Assembly (NCBI GenBank): GCA_902594485.1
Contig: CACJMJ010000004.1
Span: 1 to 43,209, forward strand
Source: an uncultured Bacteroidota bacterium
Lineage (GTDB): Bacteria > Bacteroidota > Bacteroidia > Flavobacteriales > Flavobacteriaceae
Length of the DNA stretch: 43,209 nt
Direction: 5' to 3'
In this document: piece by piece, positions 27,724 through 35,202 of the stretch
How the letters are laid out: every line of letters begins with the position of its first letter
How positions within the stretch are numbered: the first letter of the stretch is position 1
Program-made: the position numbers and the translations under genes
Notes under the pieces: model-generated
The model's database searches: none
What the model was told of the DNA's origin: nothing
Seen by the model: the letters and a program-made list of their open reading frames with translations, nothing else

Positions 27724-29538
27724 ATGGCATCTAAATATATTGATATTAAGACAGTTAAATTCTTTATGAACAACGTTCAAGAATTAGAAAAAATATTGGA
27801 TAAAGAAAGGTTTGTTGATTACAATATAGAGTCTGTAGACCTTTATATTGAATCAGTTAAAAAGTTTGCTGATAGAGAGTTGTTTCCTTATATCAAAGAA
27901 ATGGATGAAAAACCTGCTCATTATAAAGACGGCTCAATCCATGTTCATCAACAAGTTGAAAAGATGATGAAGGAAGGAGGTGCCATGGGATTAATTTCTG
28001 CACCATTTAATTATGAAGATGGAGGTCTTCAATTACCGCTAATTGTTCATACTGCTGCAAACTATATTTTAGATGCAGCCAATAATCATTTACCAGGTTA
28101 CTCTGGGCTCACCTCTGGTGCTGCGGAACTAATTATAGAATTTGCAAGTAAAGAACTCAAAGAAAAATATACTCCCAAGATGCTTACTGGAGAATGGGGA
28201 GGAACAATGTGTTTGACTGAACCACAAGCTGGAAGCTCTTTATCTGATATAGTTACAAAAGCTACTCCAGATACAAACAATGCCTATAAAATAAGTGGAC
28301 AAAAAATATTTATATCAGGAGGAGATCATCAATATGCTGAAAATATAGTTCATCTTTTACTGGCAAGAATAGATGGAGCTCCCGCTGGAACAAAAGGTAT
28401 ATCATTATTTGTAGTTCCAAAGAAAAGATTGGATGATAATGGAGAATTAGTAAGTAATGATGTCACTACAGTTGCTGATTTTGAGAAAATGGGTCAAAAA
28501 GGTTATTGTACTACTCATCTAAGTTTTGGAGATAAAGATGATTGTCATGGTTATTTAGTAGGTGAGGAAAATAATGGTCTGAATTATATGTTTCTTATGA
28601 TGAATGGTGCTCGTATTGCAGTAGGCCGAGGTGCTTCAGCAATAGCATGTGCAGCATATTACGCTTCTTTAGAGTATGCTAATGAACGCCCCCAGGGTCG
28701 TAAACTTTCATCTGATGGGACAAAGAACTTAAAAAATAAACAAAGCTTAATTATTGAACACCCTGATGTAAGGCGAATGCTTCTACTCCAAAAGTCAATG
28801 GTTGAAGGCTCAATGAATATTATCTTCAAAGCTGCAAAATATTATGATCTTCAACACAATAGCACTGATGAAAAAGAAAAGAGTAAATATCATACTTTGC
28901 TTGAGATGATAATTCCTGTAGTGAAAACTTATCCTTCAGAGGCTGGTATTTATTCAATAAACAATGGACTTCAAGTATTAGGGGGGTATGGATTTTGCTC
29001 AGACTTTATTCTACAACAATATTATCGTGATATAAGAATCTCATCTATATACGAGGGAACAACTGGAATTCAATCACAAGATCTTCTAGGGAGAAAAATG
29101 ATGTTAAACAATGGGGAGGGGGCTAAGCTTTTATTAGATGAAATAAAAAAAACTATTGATGAGGCAATGCAATACGAAGACCTTAAACAGTGGGCAGATT
29201 CATTAAGTCTTCAGCTTGATCAAACTCAAAAAATTTTATTTCATCTTATACCTTTTGCAGCTAAAGGAGATTATGAAAGATTTTTAGCAGATGCTTCAAT
29301 CTTTATGGAATTTTTCAGTCTTATTCTAATTGGGTGGTCATGGCTTGAAATTGGTATTACCAGTAAAAGAGAGTTAATTATAAGCAGTAGTTCTGATGAT
29401 TCAAGTTTCTATAAAAGTAAGCTTGATACTCTAGAATATTTTTACGCTTATGAATTGCCTAAAACAAAAGGACTTGCTGATATACTTTTACACCCTTCAT
29501 CAATTACAATAAAAAAGGAAAATAAAGTAATTAGTTAA
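27724..29538 (+). CDS. acyl-CoA dehydrogenase, long form with C-terminal extension
   Basis: MASKYIDIKTVKFFMNNVQELEKIL start; MCLTEPQAGSSLSDI, QVLGGYGFCSDFILQQYYRDIRISSIYEGTTGIQSQDLLGRK. Confidence 0.9.
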   Translation: MASKYIDIKTVKFFMNNVQELEKILDKERFVDYNIESVDLYIESVKKFADRELFPYIKEMDEKPAHYKDGSIHVHQQVEKMMKEGGAMGLISAPFNYEDGGLQLPLIVHTAANYILDAANNHLPGYSGLTSGAAELIIEFASKELKEKYTPKMLTGEWGGTMCLTEPQAGSSLSDIVTKATPDTNNAYKISGQKIFISGGDHQYAENIVHLLLARIDGAPAGTKGISLFVVPKKRLDDNGELVSNDVTTVADFEKMGQKGYCTTHLSFGDKDDCHGYLVGEENNGLNYMFLMMNGARIAVGRGASAIACAAYYASLEYANERPQGRKLSSDGTKNLKNKQSLIIEHPDVRRMLLLQKSMVEGSMNIIFKAAKYYDLQHNSTDEKEKSKYHTLLEMIIPVVKTYPSEAGIYSINNGLQVLGGYGFCSDFILQQYYRDIRISSIYEGTTGIQSQDLLGRKMMLNNGEGAKLLLDEIKKTIDEAMQYEDLKQWADSLSLQLDQTQKILFHLIPFAAKGDYERFLADASIFMEFFSLILIGWSWLEIGITSKRELIISSSSDDSSFYKSKLDTLEYFYAYELPKTKGLADILLHPSSITIKKENKVIS

Positions 29539-29567
29539 GTAACTCAAAATTACTATAATAGTCTATA

Positions 29568-30638
29568 TTAAAATTCAATTTTTTGATTATCAATTGATGT
29601 TTTAGCCATTCTTGCATATGATAAGACAACTAGATCTAGATGTTTAAACCTTATGTCCTTTGTCAAACCATTTTTATATCTAAAATATATTTGTTGAACT
29701 ATAACTGCTATTTTAAAGAGTCCAAAAACAAAATAAAAAACAATCTTTTCAATCTGTGCACCAAATCTATTAGAATACATTTCCAATATTTCTCCTCTCT
29801 TAGGATTATTTTCATTAGAGGTAATGTTTAAGTTAATTTCGCGCATATAATCAGGATCATCTTTATTGATCCAATAAGCAAGTGAAGTTCCTAAATCCAT
29901 AAAAGGATCTCCTGTTGTGCACATCTCCCAATCCAGAACTGATTTAACAGATAAATTATTAGAGTCTAGAACTAAATTATCATATTTAAAATCGTTATGA
30001 ATAAGTGAAACATATTCCGATTCTGTAATATTATCGTGTAACCATTTTATTACAGAATTGATTTCAGGAATATCAGAAGTTTTTGAGTTTTCATATCTCT
30101 TGGTCCAACCATGGACTTGTCTTGAAGAGTAGCCTTCTGGTCTACCAAATCCTATCAGGCCTATTTTCTCAATATTTAATTTATGAAGCTCGACAAGTGT
30201 GTCTACAAACTCTGATGCTATAAAATTATATTTAGTTTTATCAGTAAGTATTTTTTTGTAGTTATTACTTCTAAGCACAGTGCCTCTAATCCTTTCCATT
30301 ATATAGAAATCAGAACCAATTATACTTATATCATTGCAATAATGAATTGGAGTAGGTGATTTCTTATAATCTTTATCTAATGCAGATAATACATTAAACT
30401 CTCTACTCATATCATGACCAGACTTTATTTTTGCACCAATAGGTGGTTTTCTAAGTATATACTCTTTATTATTAGATTTAATCAAATAAGTAAGATTTGA
30501 AAATCCTGATGGAAATTGAAAAAGCTCAAAGTTACTTTTATCAATGTCCAAAAAATTAGATAAATAATTATTCAGAATTTTCTTATCAAGGCCTTCACCT
30601 TCTCTTATTTTGGTTGGATTATCAATAAATTCAGACAT
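29568..30638 (-). CDS. APH-family phosphotransferase, ACAD10/11 N-domain-like
   Basis: GFSNLTYLIKSNNKEYILRKPP; LIHNDFKYDNLVLD (HxDxxxxN); SVLDWEMCTTGDPFMDLG. Confidence 0.88.
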   Translation of the reverse strand: MSEFIDNPTKIREGEGLDKKILNNYLSNFLDIDKSNFELFQFPSGFSNLTYLIKSNNKEYILRKPPIGAKIKSGHDMSREFNVLSALDKDYKKSPTPIHYCNDISIIGSDFYIMERIRGTVLRSNNYKKILTDKTKYNFIASEFVDTLVELHKLNIEKIGLIGFGRPEGYSSRQVHGWTKRYENSKTSDIPEINSVIKWLHDNITESEYVSLIHNDFKYDNLVLDSNNLSVKSVLDWEMCTTGDPFMDLGTSLAYWINKDDPDYMREINLNITSNENNPKRGEILEMYSNRFGAQIEKIVFYFVFGLFKIAVIVQQIYFRYKNGLTKDIRFKHLDLVVLSYARMAKTSIDNQKIEF

Positions 30639-30658
30639 TATATAATGTATAACAAGCT

Positions 30659-31837
30659 TTAATTTTTATAAGATTTTAAAATAAGCCTGGCTAGTCGACT
30701 TTTATGAACTTCGTCTGCACCATCATATATTCTTGAGGCTCTTTCATGCCTGTAATATGATGATAAAATAAGATCATCCGTAAGTCCTAGTGCCCCATGA
30801 ACCTGAATGGCATAATCAACAACCTTTTGAAGTACATTAGCACAATAAAATTTTATAATAGATATCTCAGCCCTAGTCTTATAGGTTCCTTGAGCATCAA
30901 TTTTTTTTGCAGCATCTTGAACCATCAACCTTGCTGCATTTATTTCTGCTCTTGACTCAGCGATCCAATTCTGAATAGTCTGTTTGTCAGAAAGCTTTTT
31001 TCCTTCAGATATTTCTCTTGACACTGCTCTTTCACACATCAGACTAAATGCTCTTTCACACATACCTATCCATCTCATACAATGATGAATCCTTCCTGGT
31101 CCTAATCGTTTTTGAGCAATAGCAAACCCCTCTCCTTCAGAACCCAAAACATTTGTAATAGGTACTTTTACATTATTAAATTTTATTTCAGCATGACTTT
31201 CCCATCCTGCTCCTGGATGCCCCATAATTGAGACATTTCTAACAAATTCAACACCTTCTGTTTTTAATGGAACAATTATTTGACTAGCTTTTTTATGGAC
31301 ATCCTCCCCATCAGGATCAGTTACTACCATTACTATAGCAAAGTTTGCGCCATCAAAGCTTGAGGTAAACCATTTATGACCGTTGATAATATAGCTACCG
31401 TTTTCTTTTTTTGCAGTTGTCCCCATTCTTGTTGGATTTGATCCTGCATATTGAGGCTCAGTCATTGCAAAACAACTTCTAATTTTTCCTTCTAAAAGAG
31501 GTTGTAAATACTGTTTCTTTTGTTCTTCTGTTCCAGTTTCAATTAACACTTCCATATTACCTGCATCTGGAGCTTGACAATTAAAAACATAAAAACCATA
31601 AGGACTTGCACCAAGAATTTCGCTTACCTCTCCATGTTGTTCTAGAGATAAACCCAGACCACCATATTCTTTTGAAACTTGAGGCAGCCAGAAGCCCATT
31701 TTTTTTACTTTCTCTCTTAACTCATTAAGCTTAGGAAGCTTTTCACTCCAATCTGAATTAACAATCCATGGTTCAAGTGATATTAATTCATCATTTACAA
31801 ATGTTCTAATTTTTTCTTTTACTTCTTTAAAGTTCAT
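30659..31837 (-). CDS. acyl-CoA dehydrogenase, ACAD11-like
   Basis: FNCQAPDAGNMEVLIETGTEEQKKQYLQPLLEGKIRSCFAMTEP; RLGPGRIHHCMRWIGMCERAFSLMCERA; IYDGADEVHKSRLARLIL. Confidence 0.92.
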   Translation of the reverse strand: MNFKEVKEKIRTFVNDELISLEPWIVNSDWSEKLPKLNELREKVKKMGFWLPQVSKEYGGLGLSLEQHGEVSEILGASPYGFYVFNCQAPDAGNMEVLIETGTEEQKKQYLQPLLEGKIRSCFAMTEPQYAGSNPTRMGTTAKKENGSYIINGHKWFTSSFDGANFAIVMVVTDPDGEDVHKKASQIIVPLKTEGVEFVRNVSIMGHPGAGWESHAEIKFNNVKVPITNVLGSEGEGFAIAQKRLGPGRIHHCMRWIGMCERAFSLMCERAVSREISEGKKLSDKQTIQNWIAESRAEINAARLMVQDAAKKIDAQGTYKTRAEISIIKFYCANVLQKVVDYAIQVHGALGLTDDLILSSYYRHERASRIYDGADEVHKSRLARLILKSYKN

Positions 31838-31865
31838 TTTTAATTCTTAAATAGGTTTATATTAT

Positions 31866-32345
31866 TTAGCTTGGAAGTGAATATATTAGAGATATTGTTT
31901 CGGCCACACATACAGGCTTGGTCTCTCCATCAACTTCAAATATAATTTTAAATGTATATTTTGCTCCTCCTGAAACTTCCTCAATATTAATTAAAGATAC
32001 TTTACCTCTAAATTTTGATTCTGCAGGAGTTGCATTTGGAAATCGAACCTTTTCAAGGCCATAATTTACTGCCAGAGCAATATTATTAAGCTTTAATGTT
32101 TGAAACACAACCTGTGAGGCGAAAGATAATACATGGAACCCATGAGCTATAGTTTTTTTATATGGAGAATATTTCGCAGCTTTTTCTTGATCAAGGTGAA
32201 TCCACTGTTTATCTTGAGTTAATTCAGCAAATGAGTTCACTTTTTCTTGTGACATTTCAAACCAATCTGAAATACCAATTTCCTTTCCAAGGTATTTATT
32301 TAAATCTTCTAAATTTTCTATTTCTGTTGAATAAGGTTTTTCCAT
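31866..32345 (-). CDS. MaoC family dehydratase (R-specific enoyl-CoA hydratase-like)
   Basis: ELTQDKQWIHLDQEKAAKYSPYKKTIAHGFHVLSFASQ. Confidence 0.88.
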   Translation of the reverse strand: MEKPYSTEIENLEDLNKYLGKEIGISDWFEMSQEKVNSFAELTQDKQWIHLDQEKAAKYSPYKKTIAHGFHVLSFASQVVFQTLKLNNIALAVNYGLEKVRFPNATPAESKFRGKVSLINIEEVSGGAKYTFKIIFEVDGETKPVCVAETISLIYSLPS

Positions 32346-32354
32346 AATACTTTA

Positions 32355-33131
32355 TTAATTTATCATATATCCACCATCTATATTAAATGTCTCTCCAGTT
32401 GTATAACTTGAAGCTTCTGAAGCAAGGTAGAGGGCCATACCTGAAATTTCGTCAGGATCTCCTGCTCTTCGAATTGGAAGATCACCAAGCCAGGTTTCTA
32501 ACATTTCTTCATTTTGCCAAAGCATTGAACTTAATTTCGTTTTAATTAATCCAGGGCAGATTGCATTTGACCTTACTCCATATTTTCCCCACTCTTTTGC
32601 CTGAGACTTAGTAAGCATTGAAATAGCAGCTTTACTTATAGAATATACTCCCAGCCCTTTATCGGGTTTATGTCCCTCAACTGATGATATATTGATTATC
32701 GATCCTGATTTATTTTCCTTCATATATTTAAATGCTAGATTAGATAGTTTGAAAGGAGATTTTGTATTTATATCTAGTATTTTATTGAAGAGTTTTTCAT
32801 CAGCATTTTCCAGTCGATCAAATACTGGATTTATTCCAGCATTATTAACAAGTATGTCAATTTTTCCATATTTATTAATTGTAGTTTCAATTAGATTTGT
32901 TAACTGGTCATCTTCTCCTACATGACAAATACAAGCAGTTGCATTATATCCGTCAGCCTTTATTTCACTGACAACTTTGTCGATGGCGTCTTGTGATCGA
33001 CTACTAACAACGACATTTGCTCCAAATTCTGCAAATGCCTTAGCTATTGAAGCTCCGATACCTTTACTGGCTCCAGTAACTATAGCTACCTTATCAGTTA
33101 AATCAAATAGGTTCTTATATTTTTTTTTCAT
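32355..33131 (-). CDS. SDR family oxidoreductase
   Basis: VTGASKGIGASIAKAFAEFG; LVNNAGINP; YSISKAAISMLTKSQAKEWGKYGVRSNAICPG. Confidence 0.92.
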   Translation of the reverse strand: MKKKYKNLFDLTDKVAIVTGASKGIGASIAKAFAEFGANVVVSSRSQDAIDKVVSEIKADGYNATACICHVGEDDQLTNLIETTINKYGKIDILVNNAGINPVFDRLENADEKLFNKILDINTKSPFKLSNLAFKYMKENKSGSIINISSVEGHKPDKGLGVYSISKAAISMLTKSQAKEWGKYGVRSNAICPGLIKTKLSSMLWQNEEMLETWLGDLPIRRAGDPDEISGMALYLASEASSYTTGETFNIDGGYMIN

Positions 33132-33296
33132 TTAGATATTCTGATTATCATTTTTGTGTAATATACTAATTGATTTAATTTGATTACTATCATTCTTATA
33201 TAAATAGGGGAAAAACTAAAAAATTAAAACTGCAAAGCCTATCATTGTTTTTAAAGCTGAAAATAATCTTATATATTTAAATAAAAACCAAAAGAT

Positions 33297-35009
33297 ATGA
33301 GTGCAAATCAAGAACTATTTGAATTAAAATTCTACGAATGGGAAGAGAAGTTTAAAGACAAACCTTATCTAAGGCAGCCAATTGGTGAAAAATGGGAAGA
33401 ATATACTTGGGGGCAAGTTGGCGATATGGCTAGAAGATTAGCCTCTGGACTTAAATCTCTTAATCTTAGGGAGGGTGCTCATATTGGTATTTATTCTAAA
33501 AATTGTAGAGAATGGATAATCTCAGATCTAGCAATCGTAATGGCAGGATATGTATCTGTTCCGTTTTTTCCCTCTTTAAATGGTAAAGAACTTTCTTACA
33601 TTATGGATTATGGGGATGTTGATGCTCTTTTTATTGGAAAAATTGAAACGTGGGATGAAATCAAAAATGATTTACCTGCTGAAATGCCAATTATAAGATT
33701 TCCTAAATATGATGGTTGTTCAAATGTTACTATAGGACATGAATGGCATGAATTTATTAATAGTCATAATCCTATTCAAAACCCAAATACCCCAAAGCTT
33801 TCAGATCTATGGACTATTATTTTTACATCTGGTACAACAGGTAACCCAAAAGGAGTTATGCTAACATATCAAGCGATTGATGGTATCAAGGTAGTTCTAG
33901 ATGACCCTAACAATCCTCTAGGGATTAAACATACTGGAAACAATGATTTTATTTCCTACTTACCCTTAAATCATATTTTTGAGAGAGTTGTAATAGAATG
34001 GTGTTCATTCAGATATGGTGGAACTATTTCATTTGTAGAATCTATTGAAACTTTTGGTCAAAATTTAAAAGATGTTCAGCCACACGTGTTTGCTGCAGCT
34101 CCTAGAGTTTGGACTAAACTTCAAATGGGAATCTTATCAAAATTTCCTCAAAAAAGGTTAGACACTTTGCTTAAAATTCCATTGCTTTCTAGTGTGCTAA
34201 AAAAATTAATTAGAAAAGGCCTTGGTTTTAGTAAAGTAAGAGTAACTGTATCGGGATCAGCTCCTATGCCGGTTGAATTAATAGAGTGGTTTAGAAAAGT
34301 TGGCGTGTATATAACCAATGGATATGGAATGACTGAAAATTGTGCTATATGTAGCTCAGTAGATGGTAGAGATTTTGAAAAGCTAAATACTGTTGGAAAG
34401 GCTCAAAAAGGGGTTGAGCTAAAAATTGATGAAGCAACAGGTGAAATACTTATGCGTGGACCATTTGTAATGATTGGGTATTATAAGAATGAGGAATTGT
34501 CAAATGAAACATTGAGAGGTGGATGGCTTCATACAGGAGACAAAGGGTTCCTAGATGATGATGGTTATTTACACATAACAGGAAGAGTGGCAGACAGTTT
34601 TAAGACTTCAAAAGGAGAATATATTGAACCACTTACATTAGAACAGTTCTTCGTTAATATGAATGAAATAGAAGAAGTTTGTGTGGTAGGTCTTGGAATA
34701 GCACAACCGTTATGCCTAGTTCAGTTATCAGATATTGGTAAAAACACCTCTAAAGAAAAATTATCAGCAATGTTCACGGACACTCTCAATGGTGTTAATA
34801 GTGATCTTGTTAATTATAAAAAAATCTCTACACTAATAATTGTAAAAGATGAGTGGACTCAAGAAAATGGCATAATCGGACCAACTCAAAAGCTTAAAAG
34901 AGGTGCTATAGATGAATTGTACTCTTCAAAATACCTTGAATGGCATGAATCTGATGATAGCTTAATTTTTGAGAGTAGTCACTCTAATAGATCCAATTCA
35001 TATACATAA
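33297..35009 (+). CDS. AMP-dependent long-chain acyl-CoA synthetase
   Basis: IIFTSGTTGNPKGVMLTYQ; TNGYGMTENCAICS; GWLHTGDKGFLDDDGYLHITGRVADSFKTSKGEYIEP. Confidence 0.92.
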   Translation: MSANQELFELKFYEWEEKFKDKPYLRQPIGEKWEEYTWGQVGDMARRLASGLKSLNLREGAHIGIYSKNCREWIISDLAIVMAGYVSVPFFPSLNGKELSYIMDYGDVDALFIGKIETWDEIKNDLPAEMPIIRFPKYDGCSNVTIGHEWHEFINSHNPIQNPNTPKLSDLWTIIFTSGTTGNPKGVMLTYQAIDGIKVVLDDPNNPLGIKHTGNNDFISYLPLNHIFERVVIEWCSFRYGGTISFVESIETFGQNLKDVQPHVFAAAPRVWTKLQMGILSKFPQKRLDTLLKIPLLSSVLKKLIRKGLGFSKVRVTVSGSAPMPVELIEWFRKVGVYITNGYGMTENCAICSSVDGRDFEKLNTVGKAQKGVELKIDEATGEILMRGPFVMIGYYKNEELSNETLRGGWLHTGDKGFLDDDGYLHITGRVADSFKTSKGEYIEPLTLEQFFVNMNEIEEVCVVGLGIAQPLCLVQLSDIGKNTSKEKLSAMFTDTLNGVNSDLVNYKKISTLIIVKDEWTQENGIIGPTQKLKRGAIDELYSSKYLEWHESDDSLIFESSHSNRSNSYT

Positions 35010-35107
35010 GTCTAATTGAGATAATAACCTCAGGAGAGACTAGCATTTGGTACATGGAAAAAATTATATTAACTTGGGTTCAAATCAGATCAAGTAATGT
35101 ACGGATA

Positions 35108-35115
35108 TACCTTTG
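35108..35115 (+). promoter_or_regulatory. candidate -7 element TACCTTTG, upstream of TonB receptor
   Basis: Matches TAnnTTTG; no clear -33. Confidence 0.25.
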
Positions 35116-35173
35116 TTTATAGTAGATCCGGTGCATTTCTTGCTTAAATTATAAACTAGTTATTGAAAAGAGT

Positions 35174-35181
35174 TAACTTTG
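35174..35181 (+). promoter_or_regulatory. candidate -7 element TAACTTTG, upstream of TonB receptor
   Basis: Matches TAnnTTTG, 21 nt before ATG 35203. Confidence 0.4.
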
Positions 35182-35202
35182 ACGTAACAAAACCTAACTA
35201 AT

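Noticed and set aside
35070-35095. GGGTTCAAATC resembling a tRNA T-loop
   Set aside because: Flanks do not form a T stem and no anticodon, D or acceptor arms can be placed.
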